64,000 nucleotides of DNA from Halomonas organivorans (GTDB lineage Bacteria; Pseudomonadota; Gammaproteobacteria; Pseudomonadales; Halomonadaceae): contig NZ_JACHXM010000001.1 of NCBI RefSeq assembly GCF_014192055.1, positions 444,931 to 508,930 of the forward strand, written 5' to 3'. The translations under genes and the position numbers were made by a program. Below, one piece after another: positions 25,183-33,563 of the stretch (position 1 is the first letter of the stretch; each line of letters starts with the position of its first letter). The notes beneath the pieces were generated by a model. The model made no database searches and was not told where the DNA came from. It saw only the letters and a list, made by a program, of their open reading frames with translations.

Positions 25183-26184
25183 ATGCCCCGCCTCAAGGAC
25201 ATTCCCCTCTCGGTGCTCGACCTGGCGCCGATCCGCCAGGGCGGCAGCGCCGCCGACAGCTTTCACGACAGCGTGGCCCTGGCCCAGCTGGCCGAGGGCC
25301 GCGGCTTCGAGCGCTTCTGGCTGGCCGAGCACCACAGCATCGATGGCATCGCCAGCGCCGCCACCGCAGTGCTGATCGGTCATGTCGCGGGTCAGACCTC
25401 GCGCATCCGGGTCGGCAGCGGCGGTATCATGCTGCCCAACCATCCGCCACTGGTGGTGGCCGAGCAGTTCGGTACCCTGGAAACGCTCTACCCGGGGCGC
25501 ATCGACCTGGGGCTGGGCCGCGCCCCGGGCGCCGACGCCGCCACCATGGCGGCACTGCGCAGGGATCCGTTCGCCGGCGTCGACGACTTTCCCCAGCGCC
25601 TGGCCGAACTGCAGGGCTTCCTCGACGAGGAGCAACCCGGTCAACGGGTTCGCGCCGTGCCCGGACAGGGCACCCGGGTGCCGCTGTGGCTGCTGGGCTC
25701 CAGCGACTACAGCGCCCGCCTGGCGGCCCGTGAAGGCCTGCCCTTCGCCTTCGCCGCCCAGTTCGCGCCGGCCCAGCTGCATCAGGCGCTGCGCGTCTAC
25801 CGCGACAACTTCCAACCCTCGGCGGTGCTCGACGCCCCCCATGCCATGGTCGGCCTGCCGGTGATCGCCGCCGACAGCGATCTCCAGGCCGAGTACCTGG
25901 CCACTACCGCCTACCAGAAATTCCTCGGCATGGTGCGCGGCCGCCGCACCCAGGCGCTGCCACCGGTGGAACGCATGGACTGGACGCCGCTGGAACAGTC
26001 CCAGGTCGAGCAGTTCCTGGGGGCGGCGGTGATCGGCGGTCCGGAGACCGTGCACGAGGGCCTCGAGGCCTTCCTCGAGGCAACCGGCGCCGACGAGCTG
26101 ATGCTGCACACCGATGTCTACGGCCTCAAGGATCGCCTGAGGAGCTACGAGATCGTCGCCGACCTATGGCAGGCCGACGCTTGA
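25183..26184 (+). CDS. LLM-class flavin-dependent oxidoreductase (luciferase-like)
   Basis: 333 residues. It is a bacterial luciferase-like TIM barrel of the MsnO8/YhbW type: [20 protein letters not shown] at the start, [37 protein letters not shown] and the phosphate-binding [14 protein letters not shown] are all visible. Family members use reduced FMN and oxygen to oxidise small organics, but many have no known substrate. The start at 25183 is chosen by homology to family N-termini; GGAG lies about 5 nt upstream. It is monocistronic and convergent with the histidine kinase gene. Confidence 0.88.
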   Translation: MPRLKDIPLSVLDLAPIRQGGSAADSFHDSVALAQLAEGRGFERFWLAEHHSIDGIASAATAVLIGHVAGQTSRIRVGSGGIMLPNHPPLVVAEQFGTLETLYPGRIDLGLGRAPGADAATMAALRRDPFAGVDDFPQRLAELQGFLDEEQPGQRVRAVPGQGTRVPLWLLGSSDYSARLAAREGLPFAFAAQFAPAQLHQALRVYRDNFQPSAVLDAPHAMVGLPVIAADSDLQAEYLATTAYQKFLGMVRGRRTQALPPVERMDWTPLEQSQVEQFLGAAVIGGPETVHEGLEAFLEATGADELMLHTDVYGLKDRLRSYEIVADLWQADA

Positions 26185-26225
26185 GGTGATGCCGGGAACG
26201 GCGTGAAGGACGCCGGCGGGGTGAC

Positions 26226-27569
26226 TCATGCCGCCGCGCCGAGCGGCAGCCGGATGCGCGCGGCCAGCCCGCCCAGCGGCGCCGTCTCGAGGGTCAGTCG
26301 GCCGTCGTAGAGTGCCATCAGGTCCTCGACGATGGCCAGGCCCAGGCCGCTTCCCGAGCGTCGCTCGTCGAGCCGCGCGCCCCGCGCCAACGCCGCCTCG
26401 CGCTGCTCGGGCGTCATCCCCGGGCCGTCATCCTCGACGTCGAGGCAGGCCTCACCGTCGACGACCACCACGCGCAGCGTCACCCTTTCCCGAGCCCAGT
26501 GCAGGGCGTTCTCGAGCAGGTTGCCGACCATCTCCTGCAGGTCCTGGGCGTCCACGCGCACCCGGAGCGAGGGCGCCAGTTCGGCGTCGAGCTCGATCCC
26601 GCGCCGCTCGGCGAGGCGACTCAGGCCATCGACCACCGGCGCCAGGACCTCGGCGATCGGCACCGGTCCGGCCAGCGAGGCGCCCCCCGCGGCCGAGGCC
26701 CTCGCCAGGTGATGCCGCACCGCCTCGTCGAGCCTCGCGAGTTCGTCGCGGACCCGCTGGCGCTGCGGTTCGGGATGACGGTCGGCCAGGGTGCGCAGCA
26801 CGCTGATCGGCGTCTTGAGGGCATGCGCCAGGTTGCCGGCCGCGGCGCGGCCGCGCTCGATCAGCCGGCGGTCGCGGGCCAGGACTTCGTTCATGGCGCC
26901 GGCCAGCTCGGCCAACTCAGCCGGCAGGCGGGTGCCGAGACGCTCCGCTCGGCCGGTCTCCACGGCGCGAAGGTCGACGTGCAGCCGGCGCAGCGGCGCC
27001 AGCCCCCAGCGAATCTGCACCGCCAGCCCACCCAGCAGCAGAACGCCCAGTGCCAGCAACGACAGCCACAGCAGCCACTCGAAGCGCGCCACTTCCGCGT
27101 CCAGCTCCTGTCGCGACACCGCGAGCCCGACCCTCAGAGGACGAGGATAGCCGGCCAGGCGGACGCGCCGCTCGATCAAGCGCAGCGACTCGCCGCGGGG
27201 GCCGGTGATATCGCGCCGCACGACCCCCGCTGCCGCTTCCTGCAGCGGCAGCCGCTGGTCCCACAGCGAGCGGGAGACATGGGTGAGGCCCTCGCCGTCG
27301 CCGACCTGCCAGTACCAGCCGGAGAACACCCGGTCGAAGCGCGGATCACCCAGGGCCGGGGCCACGGACAGCCCGCCACCCAGGGGGTCGCGCTCCACCG
27401 CCGCCAACAGCACGCGCATCATCGAATCCAGACGCTCATCGAAGGACGCGGTCACCGACTCGCGGAAGGTATAGGCGAGCCCGGCCCCGGCCAGCGGCAG
27501 CACCACCAGCACCAGTACCCCCGCGGCCAGCAGCAGGCGCCGCGCCAGACTCCAGCGCGTCGGGATCAC
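26226..27569 (-). CDS. PhoQ-like sensor histidine kinase
   Basis: 447 residues. Membrane helices lie at about 9-32 and 165-187, enclosing a periplasmic sensor domain. HAMP follows, then the phosphoacceptor motif NLAHALKTPISVL. The ATP site shows the N box (NLLENALHWARE) and G boxes (DDGPGMTPEQ, GSGLGLAIVEDL). It starts with GTG, overlapping the response-regulator stop by 4 nt (GTGA), so the two are translationally coupled. The PepSY gene at the head of the operon may act as a periplasmic input modulator. Confidence 0.92.
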   Translation of the reverse strand: MIPTRWSLARRLLLAAGVLVLVVLPLAGAGLAYTFRESVTASFDERLDSMMRVLLAAVERDPLGGGLSVAPALGDPRFDRVFSGWYWQVGDGEGLTHVSRSLWDQRLPLQEAAAGVVRRDITGPRGESLRLIERRVRLAGYPRPLRVGLAVSRQELDAEVARFEWLLWLSLLALGVLLLGGLAVQIRWGLAPLRRLHVDLRAVETGRAERLGTRLPAELAELAGAMNEVLARDRRLIERGRAAAGNLAHALKTPISVLRTLADRHPEPQRQRVRDELARLDEAVRHHLARASAAGGASLAGPVPIAEVLAPVVDGLSRLAERRGIELDAELAPSLRVRVDAQDLQEMVGNLLENALHWARERVTLRVVVVDGEACLDVEDDGPGMTPEQREAALARGARLDERRSGSGLGLAIVEDLMALYDGRLTLETAPLGGLAARIRLPLGAAA

Positions 27570-28240
27570 GCGCCCTCACCCTCCACCGCTACCAGGCGAT
27601 AACCCTGGCCGCGCCGGGTCTCGATGCGCTCGCCACCCAGCTTGCGGCGCAGCCGGCTGATCTGGACATCGATGACGTTGGAATCGGGCTCGTGGTCGCG
27701 GTCGTAGACATGCTCGGCCAGCTCGCTGCGGCTGACCACCCTCGGCGCGGCGTGCATCAGGTAGGCCAACAGTCGCGTCTCCTGGGCGGTGAGCGAGACC
27801 GGCCGCCCGGCCAGGGTCACGCTGCCGGTGTGGGTGTCGTAGGACAGGGGGCCGGCCGACAGCACCGGATGGGCATGGCCATGGCTTCGCCGCACCAGCG
27901 CATGCAGGCGAAACAGCACCTCGGCGGTCTCGAAGGGCTTGGTGACATAATCGTCGGCGCCGGCGGAGAAGCCGGCGGCCTTGTCGGACCAGCGCTCGCG
28001 GGCGGTCAGCACCAGCACCGGCAGGTCGATGGCATCTTCCCGCCACTGGGCCAGCCAGCGAGTGCCGTCGCCGTCGGGCAGGCCAAGGTCAAGCACCACG
28101 GCGTCATAGCGCTCGGTGCGCAGCAGATAGTCGCCATCGCCGCCGGTGCCGGCGGTCTCGACCAACAGGCCGGCATCGCCCAGCGCCTCGCCGAGCGCCT
28201 CGGCCAGGGCCCGATCATCCTCGATCAGCAGTACCTTCAT
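27566..28240 (-). CDS. OmpR/PhoP-family response regulator
   Basis: 224 residues. The receiver domain carries acidic residues ED at 7-9, the phosphorylation site D51 (VVLDLGLPDGDG) and K101 in VTKPF. The C-terminal winged helix (about 125-220) ends SNVIDVQISRLRRKLGGERI. It belongs to the PhoP/QseB/PmrA group. It overlaps the upstream PepSY gene by ATGA and the downstream kinase by GTGA. Phosphorylated regulators of this family bind direct repeats with ~11-bp spacing, and two such repeat pairs lie in the divergent promoter region at 28646-28750. Confidence 0.93.
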   Translation of the reverse strand: MKVLLIEDDRALAEALGEALGDAGLLVETAGTGGDGDYLLRTERYDAVVLDLGLPDGDGTRWLAQWREDAIDLPVLVLTARERWSDKAAGFSAGADDYVTKPFETAEVLFRLHALVRRSHGHAHPVLSAGPLSYDTHTGSVTLAGRPVSLTAQETRLLAYLMHAAPRVVSRSELAEHVYDRDHEPDSNVIDVQISRLRRKLGGERIETRRGQGYRLVAVEGEGA

Positions 28241-28623
28241 TGGCGTCGCATGCCCTCGATGTTCACTCCCTCGATTCCCACCAGCTCGCCGGTCGCGGCA
28301 TCGAATTCGAACTCGACCAGCTGGCCCTGGGGTCCCAGCATCTCGATCTCATAGCGGCGCTCGCCGTCCTCGCTATCCAGCTCTACTTCCAGCACCTGGC
28401 CCTCATAGTGCGCCTCGAGCCAATCGAGCACCTCGGGCAAGGGCACGATGCGACCGTCGCGCACCGCTTCGTGCAGCGACTGCCACGACTCGTCGTCATC
28501 GGCCCATGCACCGGCCGCCGACCCACCCAAGGCGACGATCAGCAGGCCGGCAGCCAGCCACCAGCGGCCCGGCTGCCGTATCAGGCTCGCCTCGGCGGCG
28601 CCTTTCGGGAAAAGCATCTTCAT
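28237..28623 (-). CDS. PepSY-domain protein heading a two-component operon
   Basis: 128 residues. One hydrophobic segment at about 20-38 (signal peptide or anchor) is followed by a PepSY-type domain: LHEAVRDGRIVPLPEVLDWL, GQVLEVELDSEDGERRYEIE and the ending FDAATGELVGIEG. PepSY proteins are periplasmic and often modulate the paired sensor kinase or a protease. The gene overlaps the response regulator start (ATGA) and begins the operon. Direct repeats of CATGAAC lie immediately upstream. Confidence 0.85.
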   Translation of the reverse strand: MKMLFPKGAAEASLIRQPGRWWLAAGLLIVALGGSAAGAWADDDESWQSLHEAVRDGRIVPLPEVLDWLEAHYEGQVLEVELDSEDGERRYEIEMLGPQGQLVEFEFDAATGELVGIEGVNIEGMRRQ

Positions 28624-28645
28624 GCGGGAAGACTGCCAGAAGCGG

Positions 28646-28663
28646 CATGAACACACCATGAAC
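28646..28663. promoter_or_regulatory. Direct-repeat operator, proximal to the PepSY/RR/HK operon
   Basis: Two copies of CATGAAC begin at 28646 and 28657, an 11-bp period. This is the spacing bound by tandem OmpR/PhoB-type regulators. It lies 23-40 bp upstream of the PepSY start codon and would allow autoregulation. Confidence 0.55.
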
Positions 28664-28732
28664 ACTCCCGTCAGCCCAGGGACAGACGCATCGCGGCAGG
28701 CTCGTCTGGCGAGCATGAAAGATGCGCCGCGA

Positions 28733-28750
28733 CATGAACCGATCATGAAC
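28733..28750. promoter_or_regulatory. Direct-repeat operator, proximal to the plus-strand PepSY-like gene
   Basis: CATGAAC occurs at 28733 and 28744, again with an 11-bp period, plus a related CATGAAA at 28714. The sequence CCGTCAGCCCA follows this pair and the one at 28646. It lies 85-102 bp upstream of the start at 28835. Confidence 0.55.
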
Positions 28751-28834
28751 GAGGCCGTCAGCCCACGGCAAGCTGCACGGTGCGATAACGATACCCGAGG
28801 CAATGAGGCCTCGCTCACGTCAAGGAGAGCCGCA

Positions 28835-29311
28835 ATGAAGACGCTGACCCAATGGATCGCCCCCCTGACCCTGGCCGGCATGACCGGCATGACGGGAACC
28901 GCCATGGCCGACGACGGCAGCCTGACCCAGGACGACCTGCTGCGCCTGCTGGATGGCGCGGAGGCGTATGGCTTCAGTCACTATGAGGAGTTCGACCTCG
29001 ACGACGGGCATCGCCTCGAGCTGGAAGGCTGGCGCGACGACGGCTGGCGGCTCGAAGTCGACATGCGAACCGAGGATGGTAACCTGCTTCATGAGGCCCA
29101 GCGCCAGAGCCAGATCCCGGACTGGAGCCTGACCGGCGACCAGCTCCGCCAGGCGCTGGCCAACGCCCACCGGGCCGGCCTGCAACGATTCTCGACGCTG
29201 GATGTCGATGACGGAGGCACCATCGAGATCGAAGGCCGAGACGCCGACGACCGCGAGATCGAGCTGCGCCTCGATCACAACATGAAGGTCACGGGAGTGG
29301 AAAATGACTGA
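28835..29311 (+). CDS. Periplasmic tandem PepSY-like protein
   Basis: 158 residues. A signal peptide (cleavage after TAMA, about residue 25) is followed by two similar halves, each with L-T-x-D/G-x-L-x-x-L-L/A ... D-D-G-x-x-x-E-x-E-G/x: LTQDDLLRLLDGAEAYGF with DDGHRLELEG, and LTGDQLRQALANAHRAGL with DDGGTIEIEGRD. This is a duplicated PepSY-like fold. AAGGAGAG precedes the ATG. It is divergent from the two-component operon and probably part of its regulon. It overlaps the next gene by 8 nt. Confidence 0.83.
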   Translation: MKTLTQWIAPLTLAGMTGMTGTAMADDGSLTQDDLLRLLDGAEAYGFSHYEEFDLDDGHRLELEGWRDDGWRLEVDMRTEDGNLLHEAQRQSQIPDWSLTGDQLRQALANAHRAGLQRFSTLDVDDGGTIEIEGRDADDREIELRLDHNMKVTGVEND

Positions 29312-29714
29312 TCGACGCCAAGGGCGTGACCAGAATGCCGCCTGGCTGGCGGCCGAGCAATGGCGGGAGCGGGCGCGCCGGGCGCGCCCCACCCGGGGCA
29401 TGAGCGGGCCGCGCATGATCCTCACCTGGCTGCTGTTCGGCGCCATGATGATCGTCGGCACCCTGATCGGCCTGGTCTTCCTGCTGATCGGCTGGCTGAT
29501 GCTGCCCTTCCTGCGCCATCGCATGAAGAAGCGCATGGAACGCATGCGCGCCGACCAGGCCCAGGACGTGGGCGGTGGCACGTCATATCGCGAGACGCAT
29601 TACCAGGAAACGCACTACCGGCAATCTCGCGGCCGAGACGAACGCACCGGGAAACGGGAGCGCGACGTCCTCGAGGGCGACTACGAGGTCAAGGACCGGG
29701 ACGGAGTTGACTAG
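29304..29714 (+). CDS. Small membrane protein with conserved acidic tail
   Basis: 136 residues. A basic N-terminus is followed by a strongly hydrophobic stretch at about 38-70 (one long or two short membrane helices), then a cytoplasmic, highly charged tail ending LEGDYEVKDRDGVD. It is translationally coupled to the PepSY-like gene (8-nt overlap). Function is unknown. The last 36 bp of coding sequence recur at 53636-53671 with one mismatch, followed there by a stop codon. This suggests that the island downstream entered at this gene's 3' end and regenerated the tail. Confidence 0.8.
   Translation: MTDRRQGRDQNAAWLAAEQWRERARRARPTRGMSGPRMILTWLLFGAMMIVGTLIGLVFLLIGWLMLPFLRHRMKKRMERMRADQAQDVGGGTSYRETHYQETHYRQSRGRDERTGKRERDVLEGDYEVKDRDGVD
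29669..29704. repeat. Left 36-bp island-flanking direct repeat (att-like)
   Basis: This 36-bp segment in the 3' end of the membrane-protein gene is repeated in the same orientation at 53636-53671 with a single mismatch (position 29699 G versus 53666 C). Sequence homology stops abruptly on both sides. Confidence 0.75.
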
Positions 29715-29951
29715 TCAGTCCCGCTTCCGAAGGCCGTGCCTCCCTGACGGGAAGACGAATGCTCCCGCCAGCTATAGCGAAGCAATTGAACACCATCCTT
29801 TCAGAGGCCATTGGGCGGGGATGGCCCCCAGGTAGGCCCTCCGCCGTAGGGCGTGAGCGGGCTGCCTCCGGAGACTGGCCGGGAGCCATAGCGATAGGGG
29901 GAATCGCCAGCAACGAGGGATGGCAAATGCAAGCACAAGCCTTCCAGGCGG

Positions 29952-30428
29952 CTATATCGAATTCAGATTATTGAAAATCTTGCCTAAGCAGCGGTTCAAC
30001 GTCACGATCTCCTCGGCATCCAGCCCATGGAAAGCTTTCTCCACCAGGCGGTGAGTCATCTCCCTGGCCACCTCCAGGTACTCTTCCCCCTGCTCGGTCA
30101 ACACCACTTCTGTGACGCGGCGGTCCTCGTCGGAAGGTGCAGTAACGACCAGTTCAGCCTCCTGCATCTTGTAGACGATCTTAGTAATAGTCGAAAGCTT
30201 GGCCACGGTATGGATGGCGATATCCGACATACTGAGCCGACCATGCTCATGCAGGATCATCAAAACTCTCCACTTGGACGAGCTCAGTCCCCTTGGCTTG
30301 AGCAGGGCATCCATATCGGCGCTGTACTTCGCATTCAGGCGAGCGATCCAGTAGAAGGGGTAATCCCTAGAGCGAAAACCCTCCGACAGGGGGAAGAAGG
30401 AGGGTGAAAGTGCATCCTTGTCAGCCAT
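29952..30428 (-). CDS. iacR: MarR-family regulator of IAA catabolism, IacR-like
   Basis: 158 residues. A MarR winged helix-turn-helix is clear: LSSSKWRVLMILHEHGRLSM, then HTVAKLSTITKIVYKMQEAE and the wing with DEDRRVTEVVLTEQG. In known iac clusters a MarR-type repressor, IacR, controls the pathway and responds to IAA or an early intermediate. The name rests on position: it is the last gene of the collinear iac operon, 187 bp after iacI with a hairpin between. The upstream sequence is AT-rich (GATTATTCTAGCATATG), suggesting its own promoter as well. Confidence 0.8.
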   Translation of the reverse strand: MADKDALSPSFFPLSEGFRSRDYPFYWIARLNAKYSADMDALLKPRGLSSSKWRVLMILHEHGRLSMSDIAIHTVAKLSTITKIVYKMQEAELVVTAPSDEDRRVTEVVLTEQGEEYLEVAREMTHRLVEKAFHGLDAEEIVTLNRCLGKIFNNLNSI

Positions 30429-30548
30429 GGGCCCATGCCATTCCGAAGAAATAGTTGATTATTCTAGCATATGGCCACATCTGCCAGCAGCCGGCCCTCG
30501 ATGGGCAAGGCCACTGGCAGGGCCGCCTTCCTGCCTGAGAAGGCAAAA

Positions 30549-30590
30549 CCTTGGCCTGAAGGAGGTCGCTACCGGCCCCACAGGCCAAGG
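30549..30590. terminator. Inverted repeat between iacI and iacR
   Basis: CCTTGGCCTG (30549-30558) and CAGGCCAAGG (30581-30590) are perfect 10-bp arms separated by 22 nt. There is no T tract. It may attenuate read-through from the catabolic genes into iacR or protect the upstream mRNA 3' end. Confidence 0.4.
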
Positions 30591-30615
30591 CCTCACGGCA
30601 CGCTGGCCTTGATGG

Positions 30616-31185
30616 CTAGGCTTCTCTCATCAAGACCGACGTTTTCGCAAAGTCACTGGCCCAACCTTCCTTGAGTGGTGCTACGAAGACATTCTCGGTG
30701 CGGGTTCGAGTGATCCTCCAGCAACCGTCCGGTTCGCGACGAAAAGCATTGTTAAGTCGCGACGAGCGCAACAGCGAAGAGCCATCGGAGAAGATCCATG
30801 GTTGGCAGTGCACCCACTGACCTTCCGCACTATCGCCGCTGACATGAATCTGCTCCGAAGTCAGGTAGTGCACGTTCAAGAGCAGTTCGGGATCGCGTTT
30901 CTGCCCCCAGAAGTTCTCGAAGTGGCGACGAATAGCCGCCGCCCCCTCGAGGCGACCGAATTGGTTATCGTAATAATCGCCGACCCCCTCCCAGACGGCC
31001 TCTTCGCTATAGAGTGCCATGATCGCGTCGATACGCTTAACATCTTCCTTGATGCCGAACTCGGGAAGCGGTGTGTCGCAAAGGAACATATAGCGTGCCT
31101 GAAGCCGGCGAATCTCCGCCTCGGCTTCCAGCGTCTCGATACGTGCCATCATGGCCTGCCATTCGGCATTCGATACTTCCGGCAT
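30616..31185 (-). CDS. iacI: SnoaL-like (NTF2-fold) protein IacI
   Basis: 189 residues. It has the NTF2/SnoaL-like layout: an initial helix (IETLEAEAEIRRLQARYMF), then DAIMALYSEEAVWEGVGDYY, HYLTSEQIHVSGDSAEGQW and CWRITRTRTENVFVAP. Proteins of this type act as small hydrolases, isomerases or hydratases or as dioxygenase small-subunit-like folds. IacI is a member of the known iac gene set, with a role in IAA breakdown that is not fully settled. AGGAGGAAGAC precedes the ATG. It is 90 bp downstream of iacG. Confidence 0.8.
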   Translation of the reverse strand: MPEVSNAEWQAMMARIETLEAEAEIRRLQARYMFLCDTPLPEFGIKEDVKRIDAIMALYSEEAVWEGVGDYYDNQFGRLEGAAAIRRHFENFWGQKRDPELLLNVHYLTSEQIHVSGDSAEGQWVHCQPWIFSDGSSLLRSSRLNNAFRREPDGCWRITRTRTENVFVAPLKEGWASDFAKTSVLMREA

Positions 31186-31275
31186 GTCTTCCTCCTTTAC
31201 TATTACGGCGAGCCGGGCTTACCACCCCGCCGACTGTCTAAGCCCTCAGGCCTGGGGGAATTCAGCGTGTTCGCC

Positions 31276-32205
31276 TTATAGTGAGACGCCGAGACGTTCA
31301 ATCACCCGTCCTAGCCCCGTCTTGACGGTGTCGACTTCGGCGGGCTCAAGCTCCTCGAGCAGGCGTTTCTCGTAATCATCGGCCATGGTCAGCAGCCGCA
31401 ATGCCAGCGCCCGGCCCGCCTCGCTTAGCGTCACTCGGCTCTCGCCCTCGATGGCCACCAGGTCACGCTCCAGCAGGCCGTTCAGGGTATCGTCGAGATC
31501 CGCCAGAGGCTGGGCCACGCGACGGCCCAGGACCTCGGTCTCCAGGGGGCCGCGATCCGCCAGCAGGGTCAGCACCCGCCACTCCTTGTCGTTGACACCG
31601 AGGCTGCCCAGTCGCGGATAGAAATCGGCGCGATAGGCGGCGAGAGCCTGACGCATCAGGTACAGCAGATGCTTGCCCAGGCGACCATCCGGAGAGCTCT
31701 TCTCGTCCACGGGCAGCATCATGGGGTGCGGCTCGGGCACAGCATAACGGCCGTTGTGGAACACCAGGGCACTACCGGCGTCTCGATAGCTATAGCGCAC
31801 CACCTCACCGACGATAATCAGGTGATCGCCACCCTCATAGACGTTCCAGGTACGGCATTCGAAATGAGCGGCGGCATCCTTCATCTTGGCGACGCCACCC
31901 ACCCCTTCCCCGGTGTCGATCCCGGAGAACTTGTCCTCGCCACGGCTCGCGAAACGGTTGGAGATATCGACCTGTTCGTTGCTCAGTACATTGACCACGA
32001 AGTGGTCCGCATCCCGGTAGGCGGGCAGGCTGTATGCCCCCTTGTCGATGCTCCATAGAATCAGCGGCGGGTCCATCGACACCGCATTGAAGCTGCTCGC
32101 GGTGACACCGAAATGCTCGCCATCAGCATCCCGGGTAGTGACGACGGTGACCCCGGTGGCGAACTTGCCTAGGGCCCGGCGGAAATCTCTCGTATCGAGG
32201 CTCAT
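31276..32205 (-). CDS. iacG: Flavin reductase IacG with C-terminal MarR-like domain
   Basis: 309 residues. The N-terminal ~165 residues are a flavin reductase of the HpaC/short-chain type (FRRALGKFATGVTVVTTRD, VTASSFNAVSMDPPLILWSI, DHFVVNVLSNEQVDISNRF). The C-terminal ~120 residues look like a MarR winged helix (LGVNDKEWRVLTLLADRGPL ... ESRVTLSEAGRALALRLL). The same fusion is known in the C1 reductase of Acinetobacter p-hydroxyphenylacetate hydroxylase, where the MarR-like part makes NADH oxidation respond to the aromatic substrate. Here it would supply reduced flavin to IacA. Allosteric control by IAA is inference. Confidence 0.88.
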   Translation of the reverse strand: MSLDTRDFRRALGKFATGVTVVTTRDADGEHFGVTASSFNAVSMDPPLILWSIDKGAYSLPAYRDADHFVVNVLSNEQVDISNRFASRGEDKFSGIDTGEGVGGVAKMKDAAAHFECRTWNVYEGGDHLIIVGEVVRYSYRDAGSALVFHNGRYAVPEPHPMMLPVDEKSSPDGRLGKHLLYLMRQALAAYRADFYPRLGSLGVNDKEWRVLTLLADRGPLETEVLGRRVAQPLADLDDTLNGLLERDLVAIEGESRVTLSEAGRALALRLLTMADDYEKRLLEELEPAEVDTVKTGLGRVIERLGVSL

Positions 32206-32217
32206 CGTCCATCCTCC

Positions 32218-32233
32218 ATTACAGTCATGTAAT
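32218..32233. promoter_or_regulatory. Palindrome upstream of iacG, possible MarR-type operator
   Basis: ATTACA-GTCA-TGTAAT is a perfect 6-bp inverted repeat with a 4-nt spacer, 13 bp upstream of the iacG start and just after the tautomerase stop (32239). The size fits a MarR-family site, but position alone supports the idea. Confidence 0.4.
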
Positions 32234-32238
32234 CGTCT

Positions 32239-32430
32239 TCAGCGCCCTAACTTCTCGCCGGTGGTCCCGCCGATGCCGTAGTCGCCCTTGGGAATCTCGC
32301 TAATGATCACCCGCACGTTCTTCTCGGGGGCATCGACGGATGTCATAACGGCATTCGTCACTTCGCGGATCAAGGTTTCCTTCTGGGGCTGGGTACGGCC
32401 CGACATCATGTACACATGGACAGTAGGCAT
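32239..32430 (-). CDS. 4-oxalocrotonate tautomerase-family protein
   Basis: 63 residues, the exact size of the family. Pro2, which becomes the catalytic N-terminal proline after Met removal, is present (MPTVHVYMMSGRTQPQKE). A conserved arginine lies in the VRVIISEIPKGDYGIGG region. These enzymes move protons between keto and enol forms or act on halo- or keto-acids. It lies inside the iac operon between the TRAP binding protein and iacG. It is not one of the canonical iac genes, so it may act on a ring-opened intermediate or on a side product. Confidence 0.85.
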   Translation of the reverse strand: MPTVHVYMMSGRTQPQKETLIREVTNAVMTSVDAPEKNVRVIISEIPKGDYGIGGTTGEKLGR

Positions 32431-32486
32431 TTCATGACTCCTATCAGAATATGTTAACTTGCCCCCGCTTCGGCCAGGGCCCGGTG

Positions 32487-33515
32487 CTAGAAATCGGTCA
32501 GCTCCCGGTATTCCTCGTAGCGTTCGCTGAAGGCCCGGTAGGACTCGAGCACGCGACGGAAGTCGTCATCCTCGGCGGCGTTCTCTGCCAGCACCTCGGT
32601 GGATGCCCCACGCAATGCCTCCAGCACCGCCTCGGGGAAACGCGCCACCTCGACCCCCGCCTGGCGGAACTCCTGTAAGGCCGACGACTGGGCCTGCATG
32701 TCCTGGGCATACATATGAATACTGAGATCGCTGCAGGCATGACGAACGGCCTGGCGCTGGCCCTCACTCAGGCCATCCCAGACGTCAGCGTTGACGATCA
32801 GCTCGTTGAGGCTTCCGGGCTGATGCCAGCCTGGGAAGTAGTAGTGGTTCGCCACTTCCTGGAAGCCGACGCTGGTATCGATGGTCGGAAAGCTGAGTTC
32901 CGCGCCGCCGATGCGCCCGGTATCGAGGCCAAGAAAGGTCTCGCCGGCAGGCAGGGAGACTGGGGATACCCCCAGCCGACTCATCGCCTCGCCACCGAGC
33001 CCACTGATGCGCACACTCATGCCATTCAGGTCATCGACACCGGTGATTTCATCGACATACCAGCCCCCTGCCTCGGAGATCATCGAGCCACAGGGAATCG
33101 GCACCACGTTGTAGGGCCGATAGAGCTCCTCCCACAGCTCGATGCCACCACCGCCATAGAGCCAGGCCAGGTATTGGGGCACATCGGGCCCGAAGGGAAT
33201 GCTCTGGAACAGGGCCGCGGCGGGGAGCTGGCCGGCCCAGTAGCTGGCCGCCGACCAGCCGGCGTCCAGACTGCCGTTGCCGACATTCGCGAGGATCTCG
33301 AAAGGCGGTGAGAAAGCCCCGGCATCGTAGGGCGTGAAGCTCAGCTCTCCTCCCGTGGCGGTCTCGACATCCTCGACGAAGCGATGAATGGAGTCGTCGA
33401 TCACCTCCAGACTGAAGGGAAAGGCCGACTGCAGTGTCAGGGTCTGGGCCAAGGCTCCGCTGGAGGCCAGGACGGCCCCTACGATGGCGATGGATGGGGT
33501 CAGGGTCTTGTTCAT
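32487..33515 (-). CDS. TRAP transporter substrate-binding protein DctP (iac operon)
   Basis: 342 residues. The signal peptide ends near GALAQ (about 24). The mature protein is a DctP/TAXI-like periplasmic binding protein: LQSAFPFSLEVIDDSIHRFV, the mid-domain ISGLGGEAMSRLGVSPVSLP and GWHQPGSLNELIVNADVWDG. The fold normally binds a carboxylate through a central arginine (here in SVRISG). Co-transcribed with the membrane subunits just upstream and the iac enzymes, it is a candidate IAA-uptake receptor, although the ligand cannot be deduced. It is not closely related to the two binding proteins at 43603 and 46434. Confidence 0.88.
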   Translation of the reverse strand: MNKTLTPSIAIVGAVLASSGALAQTLTLQSAFPFSLEVIDDSIHRFVEDVETATGGELSFTPYDAGAFSPPFEILANVGNGSLDAGWSAASYWAGQLPAAALFQSIPFGPDVPQYLAWLYGGGGIELWEELYRPYNVVPIPCGSMISEAGGWYVDEITGVDDLNGMSVRISGLGGEAMSRLGVSPVSLPAGETFLGLDTGRIGGAELSFPTIDTSVGFQEVANHYYFPGWHQPGSLNELIVNADVWDGLSEGQRQAVRHACSDLSIHMYAQDMQAQSSALQEFRQAGVEVARFPEAVLEALRGASTEVLAENAAEDDDFRRVLESYRAFSERYEEYRELTDF

Positions 33516-33563
33516 TGTCGGGCTCCTGAATGGGGGGTTCGGGGTGAATCCTTAGGCACACCG

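Noticed and set aside
29759..29974. Plus-strand 71-codon frame at the left end of the island
   Set aside because: No ribosome site, overlaps the 3' end of iacR and has no recognisable similarity; it does not look like an integrase or transposase remnant.
31601..31720. Separate MarR gene within the 3' part of iacG
   Set aside because: The frame is continuous with the flavin reductase domain, with no internal start with ribosome site; a fusion is the better reading.
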